Origin: Dactylosporangium sp. AC04546
Lineage (GTDB): Bacteria; Actinomycetota; Actinomycetes; Mycobacteriales; Micromonosporaceae
Direction: 5' to 3'
Assembly (NCBI RefSeq): GCF_022095675.1
Contig: NZ_JAHYSG010000164.1
Coordinates: 1-21,008, forward strand
DNA length: 21,008 nt
Part shown: positions 6,921 to 16,370 of the stretch, one piece after another
Layout of the letters: each line of letters begins with the position of its first letter
How positions within the stretch are numbered: position 1 is the stretch's first letter
Program-made: the position numbers and the translations under genes
Notes under the pieces: model-generated
Databases searched by the model: none
Told to the model about the DNA's origin: nothing
The model's input: only the letters and a program-made list of their open reading frames with translations

Positions 6921-7796
6921 ATGACCCATATCGACCTCAGTTACGACAGCCTTGACGGGCTCTCCGTCGGCGACGCGTTCGGCGCGCAGCACTTTGTTCC
7001 GGGAGGACCGGGAGACCCGGGAGACCCGGGAGCGGCCGGGGCGTGGCCCTGGACCGACGACACCGAAATGGCCTGCTCCCTGGTCGCGGAACTCGACCAG
7101 CACCACACCATCGATCAGGACCGGCTCGCCCGCGCCTTCGCGGAGCGCTGCGAGCCCTACCGGGGCTACGGCGGCGGCGCCGTCGTCATCCTGCACCGCA
7201 TCCGCGACGGCGTGCACTGGCGTGACGCCGCCCGGGAGGCGTTCCACGGGCAGGGCTCGATGGGCAACGGCGCCGCCATGCGGGTAGCGCCGCTCGGGGC
7301 CTTCCACGCCGGTGACCCGCGCACCGCGGTCGTCGAGGCGATGCGCTCGGCCGAGGTCACGCACGCCCACCCGGAGGCCATCCTCGGCGCCGTCGCCGTG
7401 GCGGTCGCCGCGGCCGAGGCCGGCTGGGCCCGCCTCACGCGGAACCCGCCCACGCCGCAGGAACTGCTCGACGCGGTCCTGGCCTACGCGGTCGACAGCC
7501 GGGTCCAGGCCGGGATCCAGCGGGCGAAGGCCGTCACGGGCACGGCCGAGGCGGCGTACGTGCTCGGCAACGGATCGCAGGTGCTCGCCCAGGACACCGT
7601 CCCGTTCGCGCTGTGGGTGGCCGCCCACCATCTCGACGACTACGGGGCAGCGATCGAGCAGTGCGTCGAGGCGGGCGGCGACGTCGACACGACGGCGGCG
7701 ATCGTCGGCGGGATCGTGGCCGCGTACACCGGCCGCGACGGCATCCCGCAACGGTGGCTCCGGCGGCGCGAGCCGCTGCCCGCCTACGTGCGCTGA
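6921..7796 (+). CDS. ADP-ribosylglycohydrolase family protein
   Basis: 291 residues from ATG 6921, with an AAGGG ribosome site about 6 nt upstream. The N-terminal SLDGLSVGDAFGAQ block and residues WTDDTEM (T45-D-D-T48) match the first metal-binding motif of the DraG/ARH superfamily. The second is GGDVDTTAAIVGG (D254, D256, T257) near the C-terminus. Together they would bind two divalent metal ions and cleave the bond linking ADP-ribose to a side chain, nucleic acid or small molecule. The fold is all-helical and probably cytoplasmic. A short GPGDPGD insert from a 9-bp tandem repeat sits just before TDDT. The substrate cannot be predicted; no ADP-ribosyltransferase is seen nearby. It is the second gene after the exporter, and its 3' end overlaps the opposing condensation-domain gene by 13 bp. 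Confidence 0.9.
   Translation: MTHIDLSYDSLDGLSVGDAFGAQHFVPGGPGDPGDPGAAGAWPWTDDTEMACSLVAELDQHHTIDQDRLARAFAERCEPYRGYGGGAVVILHRIRDGVHWRDAAREAFHGQGSMGNGAAMRVAPLGAFHAGDPRTAVVEAMRSAEVTHAHPEAILGAVAVAVAAAEAGWARLTRNPPTPQELLDAVLAYAVDSRVQAGIQRAKAVTGTAEAAYVLGNGSQVLAQDTVPFALWVAAHHLDDYGAAIEQCVEAGGDVDTTAAIVGGIVAAYTGRDGIPQRWLRRREPLPAYVR
7002..7028 (+). repeat. Three tandem 9-bp units in the ADP-ribosylglycohydrolase gene
   Basis: Units GGAGGACCG, GGAGACCCG and GGAGACCCG encode Gly-Gly-Pro-Gly-Asp-Pro-Gly-Asp-Pro-type sequence. The repeat lies in the loop directly before the TDDT metal site, so copy number would change loop length near the active site. Confidence 0.8.
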
Positions 7797-8986
7797 GCGA
7801 CGCAGATCAGCAGCGTCTCGATGTCCCGCACGCAGGCCTCGGCATCGAAGGACGGCACGGACACGTCGACGGTGAGCCGCAGCGCACCCGGCTCGTCGTC
7901 GACGTGGACGAACAGCGGCTCGGTCGGGCCGACCGGCGGCTCGGCCCAGGTGAACGTGCCCGGTTCCCAGGACGCGCCCGCAACGACGGCGCGCACCGAA
8001 CGGCGGTCGTTGAGGCAGGCGGTACGGGCCGCGCCGCCGACCAGGAACGGGTCGTAGTAGGCGTGTTTCTGCGCCGGCAGCGACGCCCGCGCGACGGCCG
8101 CGAGCGCGTCGTCGAAGGAGCCGGACACGTCGGCCACGCACAGGCCGAGCTGCGTGATCGGGCTGACGACGCCGGCCAGCCCGCCGCGGAACCGGTTGCT
8201 CACCACCTGCCGTACCGCGACGGTCGCACTGTCCGTCATCCGGCCCAGGACCGTCATGTACGCGGCCAGCAGTACCGTCGCCGAATCGACACCGGCCGTC
8301 GCGGACACGGCGGGGAGCGCGGCCGCGAGGGCCGGCGACACGAAGATCCCCTGGCGCGACGGACCGACAAGAGCGCCGAATGACGACAGCAATGCGGTGG
8401 GCCGCTCCCAGTGCCGCCGTGCCGCCGCGTGCTGGCGCTCTCCGGCCGGCGACGCCTGCCACGCGGCCAGGTCCAGCGGCTGGAGGCCTTCTGGCGGAGC
8501 AGCCGCCCGCCGGGTCACCTCGTCCACCATGATCGCGGCGCCGATCCCGTCGGTGACGATGTGCGGCATGATGGCGACGAGCCGGCTGGGGGTACCGCTG
8601 GAGAGCACAACCGCCATGCGCATGGGGAACTCGGCCTCGAGGTCGGGCGAGGACGCCCGCAGGTCCCGCTCGACGGCGGCGGCGATCATCTCCGGGTCGT
8701 CGTCCCCGGCATCGACCACGTCGAGCCGCGCGGAGCCCCGGTCGGCGACGATCTGCAAGCCGGGGCGGGACCGCAGCCTGGTGCGGAACGACTGATAGCG
8801 GCCCATGGTGTACCGCAGCTCCGCCGCGACGTCGTCGAGGGTCGTGCCGGGCGGCACCGGCCGCCGCCCGCCCATCGGCAGCCAGGACCGCTCGCGCTCC
8901 ATGGCCTGCCACATCGCCCGCTGGCCCCACGTCAGCTCGGCGGTGCCGGCCCCGGCGCCACGAAAATGCACGTCGATCCGGTCCAC
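7784..8986 (-). CDS. Stand-alone condensation-domain protein (NRPS C-domain / acyltransferase-like)
   Basis: 400 residues from GTG at 8984-8986. The N-terminal LTWGQRAMWQAM resembles the opening motif of nonribosomal peptide synthetase condensation domains. The active-site motif HHxxxDG appears as PHIVTDG (H142, D146, G147): the second, catalytic His and the Asp-Gly are kept, but the first His is Pro. The C-terminal half has the expected second lobe, with segments such as ATVAVRQVVSNRFR and SPITQLGLCVADV. Family members join an acyl or aminoacyl donor to an amine or alcohol, and free-standing forms include ester-forming acyltransferases. No adenylation or carrier domain is in the window, so the partner is unknown. 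A good promoter precedes the start, and the message appears leaderless. The 3' end overlaps the facing ADP-ribosylglycohydrolase gene. Confidence 0.85.
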   Translation of the reverse strand: MDRIDVHFRGAGAGTAELTWGQRAMWQAMERERSWLPMGGRRPVPPGTTLDDVAAELRYTMGRYQSFRTRLRSRPGLQIVADRGSARLDVVDAGDDDPEMIAAAVERDLRASSPDLEAEFPMRMAVVLSSGTPSRLVAIMPHIVTDGIGAAIMVDEVTRRAAAPPEGLQPLDLAAWQASPAGERQHAAARRHWERPTALLSSFGALVGPSRQGIFVSPALAAALPAVSATAGVDSATVLLAAYMTVLGRMTDSATVAVRQVVSNRFRGGLAGVVSPITQLGLCVADVSGSFDDALAAVARASLPAQKHAYYDPFLVGGAARTACLNDRRSVRAVVAGASWEPGTFTWAEPPVGPTEPLFVHVDDEPGALRLTVDVSVPSFDAEACVRDIETLLICVAQRT

Positions 8987-8995
8987 AACGCGGTG

Positions 8996-9023
8996 ACTGT
9001 ACTCAGTGCGCGCCGCGCGTCAA
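8996..9023 (-). promoter_or_regulatory. Housekeeping-type promoter TTGACG-N16-TACAGT
   Basis: On the minus strand the -35 TTGACG (9018-9023) and -10 TACAGT (8996-9001) are separated by 16 bp, and the GTG start of the condensation-domain gene lies 9 nt after the -10. The -35 overlaps the end of the HAD gene. This is the best two-box sigma-A-like promoter in the window. Confidence 0.65.
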
Positions 9024-9718
9024 GGCTTGACAGCGGCGATCAGGCGGTACACCTGGGGAAAATCGTCGATCGTGAACTCCGGGACGAACGGGTCGGGGTC
9101 GTCCCGGAACCGTCCCGCGCCGGGGTAGCCCGCGTTGGTGACGAGGACCGGCCGCATCCCCGCATCGCGGGCGCCCTGGTGCTCGCGGCTGCCGCCGTCG
9201 CCGACGAACCAGCACTCGTGCGCCTCGACGCCGAGGCGGTGCGCGGCGGTCGCGTAGAGCAGCGGGTCGGGCTTGCGTCGGCCCTCCTGCCAGGAGAAGA
9301 CGGTGGCGTCGACGAGCGGCGCGTACGGCGTCGCAGGCCAGCCGTCGCACAGTTCGGCGCCGCAGTCGCTGAGCACGCCGATGCGCAGCCCGGCCGCCCG
9401 CAGCCGGGCGAGCGTCTCCAGCGCACCGGGCCGCGGCGCCCACAGCCGCACGGAGGCGGCGTGGTGGGCGGCGGCGGCCGCGTCGAGCTGCGCCTCGGAC
9501 GGCTCGGCGCCGCACCGCGCCGCCATCGCGCGCAGCATCGCGCGGGTGTGGCCGTAGCGGCCGGTGATCCGCTCGCCGAACGAGGTGGACATGGCGGTCC
9601 AGAACGGCTCGGCGGGCACGCCGAGCAGGGCCGCGGTCGCCGCGAACGCCTCGCGTCGACCGGCCTCGATGCCGGGGTCGGTGAGCGTGCCGAAGAAGTC
9701 GCAGACGACGGCCCGCAC
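9020..9718 (-). CDS. HAD superfamily hydrolase
   Basis: 232 residues from GTG at 9716-9718, one nucleotide after the stop of the upstream F420/PPOX gene, so probably co-transcribed and coupled. HAD motif I is VCDFFGTLTD with nucleophile D7. The residue two positions later is Phe rather than the Asp used as general acid in most HAD phosphatases. The sequence is closer to the DxxGTL form of haloacid-dehalogenase-like members. Motif II is VLSDCG, motif III lies at GRRKPDPLLY, and motif IV is VGDGGSREHQGA. The cap between motifs I and II is helical (subfamily I). It is a soluble enzyme acting on a small molecule, probably a phosphate ester, but the substrate is unknown and the missing second Asp leaves dehalogenase-like or altered activity possible. 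An in-frame extension further upstream only overlaps the PPOX gene and was rejected. Confidence 0.87.
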   Translation of the reverse strand: MRAVVCDFFGTLTDPGIEAGRREAFAATAALLGVPAEPFWTAMSTSFGERITGRYGHTRAMLRAMAARCGAEPSEAQLDAAAAAHHAASVRLWAPRPGALETLARLRAAGLRIGVLSDCGAELCDGWPATPYAPLVDATVFSWQEGRRKPDPLLYATAAHRLGVEAHECWFVGDGGSREHQGARDAGMRPVLVTNAGYPGAGRFRDDPDPFVPEFTIDDFPQVYRLIAAVKP

Positions 9719-9719
9719 G

Positions 9720-10184
9720 TCAGTCCGCGAGGCGGGCCGGAAAGCCGCCGGTCGCGACCGGGCCCCACGCGTCGATCGTGACGCGGATGAGCGACTTGCC
9801 CTGCGCGACCATGGCGGCGCGGTACTCGTCCCAGTCCGGGTGCTCGCCGGAGATGCAGCGGAAGTACTCGACGAGGGGCTCCAGGGCGTCGGGCAGATCG
9901 AGGACCTCGGCCGTCCCGTCGACCTGCACCCAGGCGTCGTTCCACGCATCGGACAGCACCATGACGGACACCCGCGGGTCACGCCGCAGGTTGCGCACCT
10001 TCGCCCGCTCCGGGTAGGTCGACACGACGATGCGCCCCTCGGCGTCGACGCCGCACGACACCGGCGAGGCCTGCGGCCGCCCGTCCGCCCGTGTGGTCAT
10101 GACGATCGCCCGGTGCCGCGGCCGGAGGAACTCCAGCAACGCCGCGCGGTCGACCCGGTCGTTGGTCGCGATCTTCCGTGCCAT
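9720..10184 (-). CDS. PPOX-class F420-dependent oxidoreductase (Rv1155-like)
   Basis: 154 residues from ATG at 10182-10184. The sequence fits the split-barrel flavin/deazaflavin family: RHRAIVMTTRADGRPQASPV near residue 30, then GRIVVSTYPERAKVRNLRRD, then DPRVSVMVL, and the C-terminal YFRCISGEHPDWDEYRAAM. This pattern matches the actinobacterial F420-binding Rv1155-like subgroup rather than classical pyridoxamine-phosphate oxidase. Members reduce small substrates with F420H2, often in redox defence or biosynthesis; the substrate here is unknown. It is the first gene of the run with HAD. A TAGGGT -10 lies 7 nt before the ATG and sits inside an inverted repeat facing glpF, suggesting a leaderless, possibly repressor-controlled message. 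Confidence 0.9.
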   Translation of the reverse strand: MARKIATNDRVDRAALLEFLRPRHRAIVMTTRADGRPQASPVSCGVDAEGRIVVSTYPERAKVRNLRRDPRVSVMVLSDAWNDAWVQVDGTAEVLDLPDALEPLVEYFRCISGEHPDWDEYRAAMVAQGKSLIRVTIDAWGPVATGGFPARLAD

Positions 10185-10188
10185 GCCG

Positions 10189-10212
10189 CCGACCCTACCG
10201 TGCGTAGGTCGG
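10189..10212. promoter_or_regulatory. Inverted repeat between PPOX and glpF, overlapping a -10 box
   Basis: CCGACCCTAC (10189-10198) and GTAGGTCGG (10204-10212) are inverted with one bulged base and a 5-nt centre. The minus-strand -10 TAGGGT (10192-10197) for the PPOX gene is inside the left arm, and glpF begins 24 nt to the right. It may be an operator for one or both divergent units. Confidence 0.45.
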
Positions 10213-10236
10213 GATGGGACGGGTAGCTCCGGGCGC

Positions 10237-11059
10237 ATGAAACGCTGGCTGCGCGACCGAGGGCTGATCGGGGAGCTGGCCGCCGAGTTCGCCGGGACGA
10301 TGATCCTCATCCTGTTCGGGTGCGGGGTCGTCGCGCAGGTGGTCGCCGCGGGTCTGGGCGACCACGACAGCATCGCGTGGGCGTGGGGCTTCGGGGTGAC
10401 GTTCGGGGTGTACGTCGCCGGCCGGCTCAGCGGCGGGCACCTCAACCCGGCGGTGACCTTCGCGCTCGCCGTGTTCAGCGGCTTCGAGTGGCGCAAGGTC
10501 CTGCCGTACTCGATCGCGCAGACGCTCGGCGCGTTCGTCGGCGCGCTGCTGGTGCGCTGGAACTACGGCTCGATCCTGCACGCCGCCGACCCCGGCCTGA
10601 CGTTCAAGACGCAGTTCGTGTTCTCGACGCTGCCCGGCAACGGCACGCTGCCCGTCGACGTGTTCGGCGCGTTCCGCGACCAGGTCATCGGTACCGCGAT
10701 CCTGCTGTTCCTCATTCTGGCCGTGACCGACACGATGAACACGGCACCGAAGGCGAACCTTCAGCCGTTCATCGTCGGCCTCATCGTCGTCGCGATCGGC
10801 ATGGCCTGGGGCGCCGCGGCGGGCTATGCCATCAATCCGGCCCGCGACTTCGGGCCGCGGCTGGCGTCGTTCCTGACCGGCTACGGCACCGCCTTCGTCG
10901 ACCAGACGGGTTATCCGTACTTCTGGGTGCCGATCGTCGCGCCGATCATCGGCGGGGTCGTCGGTGCCGGGCTGTACCGGGTGGCCGTGAGCCGGTTCCT
11001 GCTGGCGCTGCCCTCTCAGCAGCCCTCACAGCACGAGCCCGGAAGGGTGGAGACGACCA

Positions 11060-11067
<8 letters not shown>
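10237..11067 (+). CDS. glpF: Glycerol uptake facilitator (aquaglyceroporin)
   Basis: 276 residues from ATG 10237. Six membrane helices and two half-helices of the MIP family are evident, with NPA boxes GGHLNPAVT (N70-P-A) and [10 protein letters not shown] (N200-P-A-R-D). Asp after the second NPA-Arg is the glyceroporin signature that separates GlpF from water-only aquaporins. R203 would form part of the selectivity filter. It passively conducts glycerol and similar polyols across the cytoplasmic membrane. The stop overlaps glpK by 8 nt, and glpD follows, which supports glycerol as the substrate. The Shine-Dalgarno is weak; a near-consensus TAGCTC sits 7 nt before the ATG. No glycerol regulator gene (GylR/IclR or DeoR type) is adjacent. 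Confidence 0.95.
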
Positions 11068-12549
<1,482 letters not shown>

Positions 12550-12550
<1 letters not shown>

Positions 12551-14250
12551 TGCATACCGCACCGTTGTCGCCGTCGGCGCGATCGACGGCTATCGCCACT
12601 ATGGAATCCACAGAGCTCGACGTCGTGGTGGTCGGCGGCGGCGTGGTCGGGGCCGGCTGCGCCCTCGACGCGACGACCCGCGGCCTGTCGACGGGCCTGC
12701 TGGAGATGCGCGACTGGGCCAGCGGCACGTCGAGCCGCTCCAGCAAGCTCATCCACGGCGGGCTGCGCTATCTCGAGATGCTGGACTTTCATCTGGTACG
12801 GGAGGCGCTGCGCGAGCGCAGCCTGCTCCTGCACCGGCTGGCGCCGCACCTGGTGCGCCCGGTGCCGTTCATCTACCCGCTCACGCGCCCGCTCTGGGAA
12901 CGCTTCTACGTCGGCTCCGGGATCACGCTGTACGACGGGATGGCCGGCCGCGGGATGCCGCGCCACCGGCAGCTGTCCCGCCGCGAAGCCCTGCGGCTGT
13001 GCCCGGCGCTGCGGCGGGACAGCCTCGTCGGCGCCGTGCAGTACTGGGACGCGCAGGTCGACGACGCCCGCCACACGATGTTCGTGGCCCGCACCGCGGC
13101 CGCCTACGGCGCCCATGTGGTGTCCCGCGCGCAGGTCGTCGGCTTCCTCCGCGAGGCCGGCCGGATCACCGGCGTCCGCGTCCGCGACCTGGAGGACGAC
13201 CGGACGTTCGAGGTGCGCGCCCGCCAGGTCATCAACGCCACGGGCGTGTGGACGGACGAGACCCAGGCCCTGATCGGCGAGCGCGGCCAGTTCCAGGTCC
13301 GCGCCTCCAAGGGCGTTCATCTGGTGGTACCCCGGGATCGAATACAGTCGACGTCAGCCCTCATCCTGCGCACTCCGACGAGCGTGCTGTTCGTCATCCC
13401 GTGGGGCCGCCACTGGATCGTCGGCACCACCGACACCGACTGGACCCTGGACAAGTCCCACCCGGCCGCGACCCGCAGCGACATCGACTACCTGCTGGGC
13501 GAGGTCAACAAGGTCCTCGTCTCGCCGCTGCGCCCCGAGGACGTCGAGGGCGTGTACGCGGGCCTGCGCCCCCTGCTGGCCGGCGAGTCCGAGCTGACGT
13601 CGAAGCTCTCGCGCGAGCACGTCGTGGCCACCCCCGTCCCCGGGCTGGTGGCCGTGGCCGGCGGCAAGTACACCACCTACCGCGTGATGGCCGCCGACGC
13701 CGTCGACGCGGCGGCCCACTCCCTGGGCGGCGCGATCCCCCCGTCCTGCACCGACAAGATCCCGCTGCTCGGCGCCGATGGCTTCCCCGCGCTGTGGAAC
13801 CAGCGGGCGGCGCTGTCGAACTCCAGCGGGCTGCACGTGGCGAGGATGGAGCGCCTGCTCCGCCGCTACGGCACGCTGGTGGACGAGGTCCTGGACCTGA
13901 TCCGCGCCGACCCGTCCCTGGCCGACCCGTTGGACGGCGCCGAGGACTACCTGCAGGCCGAGGTGGCGTACGCGGTCCTGGCCGAGGGTGCCCGCCACGT
14001 GGAGGACGTCCTGACGCGCCGCACGCGGGCGTCGATCGAGACCTTCGACCGCGGCCTCACGGCCCTGGTCCCGGTGGCCAGGCTGATGGCCAACCTCCTG
14101 GACTGGCCCGGCGAGCAGCTGGACCGCGAGCTGGCCAGCTACCGCCACCGCGTGGAGGCCGAACGAGCCTCCCAGGACCAGCCGGACGACCGCGCCGCGG
14201 ACCTGACCCGCCGCGAGGCCCCGGACGTGGTCCCAGTGGCCCACGCGTAG
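12550..14250 (+). CDS. glpD: Glycerol-3-phosphate dehydrogenase, FAD-dependent
   Basis: 566 residues from ATG 12550, overlapping the glpK stop in TGATG. A second ATG at 12601 is possible, but the longer form with the MHTAPLSP... leader resembles actinobacterial homologues and has a purine-rich site upstream. It oxidises glycerol-3-phosphate to dihydroxyacetone phosphate and passes electrons to quinone at the inner face of the membrane. Visible features are the FAD dinucleotide motif VVVVGGGVVGAGCALDA (from about residue 25), SGTSSRSSKLIHGGLRYLE, INATGVWTDETQ, ASKGVHLVVPRDRI, VLFVIPWGRHWIVGTTDTDW and GGKYTTYRVMAADAVDAA. The C-terminal helical domain (about 400-540) is typical. It completes the glycerol route started by glpF and glpK. 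Confidence 0.97.
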
Positions 14251-14293
14251 CCGCCGGACGCAGCACCGGCCGCGGCGTGCCTGGTTGCGACTT

Positions 14294-14311
14294 GCCGCGG
14301 TAGGCCGCGGC
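14294..14311. terminator. Hairpin between convergent glpD and response-regulator genes
   Basis: GCCGCGG (14294-14300) and CCGCGGC (14305-14311) form a perfect 7-bp stem with the 4-nt loop TAGG, 44 nt after the glpD stop. It has no T-run on either side, so it would be a weak or Rho-assisted bidirectional terminator. Confidence 0.45.
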
Positions 14312-14347
14312 TGTCGGCGTCGGGGCTGTTCGTGCCGGCCGGCGCGG

Positions 14348-15010
14348 TCATGTGCCGGGGCGAACGAGACCCGACTCGTACGCCAGCACGACCGCCTGCA
14401 CCCGATCCCGCAACCCCAGCTTGGCCAGCACCTTCGACACGTGCGTCTTCACCGTGTGCTCGGTCACGACCAGCTCGGCGGCGATCTCCGCGTTGGACAG
14501 CCCACGCGCCACCTGCCGCAGAATGTCCTCCTCCCGCGGCGTCAACGAGGCCAGCCGCCGATCGCTCACCGGCGCGGCCACCGCCCGCCGCTGCCGTAAC
14601 ACGTCGGCGATCAGCCGCCGCGTCACCGTCGGCGCCAGCAGCGCCTCCCCGGCCGCCACGGTCCGCACCGCCGCCACGAGGTCGGCCCGATGCATGTCCT
14701 TGAGCAGAAACCCACTGGCGCCGGCCAGCAACGCCTCGTACACGTACTCATCCAGATCAAACGTCGTCAGCACCAACACCTTCGCCGCCGTCGCCGCACA
14801 GATCTCCCGCGTAGCCCCGATCCCGTCGAGGTTGGGCATCCGGACGTCCATGAGCACCACGTCCGGCCGCTCCCGCACGGAGACGGCCACCGCCTGCACC
14901 CCGTCCTCGGCCTCCCCGACAACATCGATGTCCGGCTGCGACTCCAGGATCATGCAGAGCCCACCCCGCACCAGCGCCTGGTCGTCAGCCACCACAACCC
15001 GCAGCTTCAC
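14348..15010 (-). CDS. NarL/LuxR-family response regulator
   Basis: 220 residues from GTG at 15008-15010, overlapping the kinase stop as GTGA; a second GTG immediately upstream is also possible. The receiver domain has the acidic pair D9-D10 (VVVADDQ), phosphoacceptor D55 (VLMDVRMPN), T82 (LVLTTFD) and K104 (GFLLKDM). The C-terminus is a LuxR-type helix-turn-helix: LTPREEDILRQVARGLSNAE, then the recognition helix in TEHTVKTHVSKVLAKLG. It is a DNA-binding regulator activated by the partner kinase. Its targets are unknown; nothing in the window shows an obvious site. It converges on glpD, with a hairpin between them. Confidence 0.95.
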   Translation of the reverse strand: MKLRVVVADDQALVRGGLCMILESQPDIDVVGEAEDGVQAVAVSVRERPDVVLMDVRMPNLDGIGATREICAATAAKVLVLTTFDLDEYVYEALLAGASGFLLKDMHRADLVAAVRTVAAGEALLAPTVTRRLIADVLRQRRAVAAPVSDRRLASLTPREEDILRQVARGLSNAEIAAELVVTEHTVKTHVSKVLAKLGLRDRVQAVVLAYESGLVRPGT

Positions 15011-16245
15011 CACGCGGCTGCTCCCAGCCCGTCTCCGGCTGTCGTCGGGTTCGCCGTTCGGCCCGCCGTCACGCTCCCGGCCGCCTGGCCCGGCGCGCGG
15101 TCCGCCGTGTCGCGTCCATCCGCGGCGGTGACGGGTAAGAAGGCCGCGACCTCGAAGCCCGCGGCACCGTCGGTGCGCGGTCCGGTGCGGAGGCGGCCGC
15201 CCACCGCGGTCACGCGCTCCCGCATGCCGGCCAGGCCGTGACCGCTCGCGCGCTGCGCCGTCCGCCTGTCGCTGCCCGTCGCGGTCCTCGCGGATACGGC
15301 GCCGCGGCCGTCGTCGCGGACCGTGACCTGCAGGATGTCGTCGGGCGCGCCTGCCAGTACCACTGCGACATGCTTGGCACCCGCGTGCTTCACGACGTTG
15401 GTCAGGGCCTCCTGCACGAGGCGGTATGCCGTGGCGCCGACCGTCGCATCCACCACTGGCACGGCGGCGCGCTCGAGGTGCACGTCGAGGCCGGTCCGGC
15501 GGGCCCGCTCGACGAGCGACGGGATCGCCTCCATGCCTGCCGGCTCGGGCTCCTGCTCGCGCAGCACGCCCAGGGCGTGGCGCAGCTGGACCAGGGCCTC
15601 GCGGCCGGTCTCGGCGATGGCGTCGAAGGCGGCCTCGGCCTTCCCGGCGTCGCGGCGCACGACCGAGGCGCCGCCCTCCGCCTGGACGACCATGAGGCCG
15701 ACGGAGTGCGCGAGAACGTCGTGCATGTCGCGAGCGATCCTCGCCCGCTCGGCGCTCGCGGCGGCCGCCTGCTCCTCGGCGAGACGCCGGGTGCGCTCCT
15801 CCAGCCACGAGATGCGGTCCCGCCGGGCGCGGACCTGCACGCCCAGCGCGTAGGCGGTGATGAAGCTGATCCCGACGTATGCGAACGAGGGCGGATTCTG
15901 GTGCGGGACGGCCAGCGACACCGTGACCCCGGCGGCCGTCACCACGATGGCGGCCAGGCGCCAGGCCGGCGACGCGAGCTCCGCCCACGTGTAGGTGGCG
16001 ACGAGCTGCCCGTAGGGCACGTCGGTGAGGCGCTCCACGATCGACAGCCAGGTGGTGGCGACGCCCGTGATGAGCGCGACGAGGATCGGCGCCCGGCGGC
16101 GCCAGATGAGCGGAACGGAGGCCATCAGAGCGAGCAGGAGCGCGCTGAGGTTGAACGGTCGGTAGGCCAACGCCGGGTAGAGCGTCGCGGCCGTGACGAC
16201 CGCGGCGATCAGGATGTCGAGCGTTCGTTGGCGCATGCGGATCAT
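15007..16245 (-). CDS. Two-component sensor histidine kinase (HisKA_3 / HPK7 type)
   Basis: 412 residues from ATG at 16243-16245; an ATG three codons later is an alternative, and neither has a clear ribosome site. The first 135 or so residues contain about four to five hydrophobic segments with short loops, so the signal is probably sensed in or near the membrane. A short helical linker leads to the dimerisation box ERARIARDMHDVLAHSV with phosphoacceptor H175. ATP-binding motifs are LVQEALTNVVKHA (N box), VRDDGRG (G1) and GHGLAGMRERV (G2). A Gly/Ala/Thr-rich tail of about 40 residues follows the ATPase domain and looks disordered. It partners with the overlapping NarL-type regulator. The inducing signal is unknown; such pairs in actinobacteria often answer envelope or antibiotic stress, but nothing here proves it. 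Confidence 0.94.
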   Translation of the reverse strand: MIRMRQRTLDILIAAVVTAATLYPALAYRPFNLSALLLALMASVPLIWRRRAPILVALITGVATTWLSIVERLTDVPYGQLVATYTWAELASPAWRLAAIVVTAAGVTVSLAVPHQNPPSFAYVGISFITAYALGVQVRARRDRISWLEERTRRLAEEQAAAASAERARIARDMHDVLAHSVGLMVVQAEGGASVVRRDAGKAEAAFDAIAETGREALVQLRHALGVLREQEPEPAGMEAIPSLVERARRTGLDVHLERAAVPVVDATVGATAYRLVQEALTNVVKHAGAKHVAVVLAGAPDDILQVTVRDDGRGAVSARTATGSDRRTAQRASGHGLAGMRERVTAVGGRLRTGPRTDGAAGFEVAAFLPVTAADGRDTADRAPGQAAGSVTAGRTANPTTAGDGLGAAAW

Positions 16246-16358
16246 TCTGGCCGGACGGTGGGGTGGCCGCGTCCCTCTTGAGAGCCATCTTCATGGCACC
16301 CCACAGAGCTACGCAGAAAGCGCTCCCGTGCGCGATGCGCGTCCTTGATCCGCGTGAA

Positions 16359-16364
16359 TAGAGT
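16359..16364 (+). promoter_or_regulatory. -10 element TAGAGT for the SecD-like gene (leaderless)
   Basis: TAGAGT is followed by exactly 6 nt (GGCGCC) and the ATG at 16371. This is the ideal spacing for transcription to begin at the A of the start codon. No clear -35 box was found. Confidence 0.55.
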
Positions 16365-16370
16365 GGCGCC

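Noticed and set aside
6633..8930. 765-residue minus-strand open frame
   Set aside because: It is antisense to the exporter tail and ADP-ribosylglycohydrolase and out of frame with the condensation-domain gene; Arg-rich with no motif.
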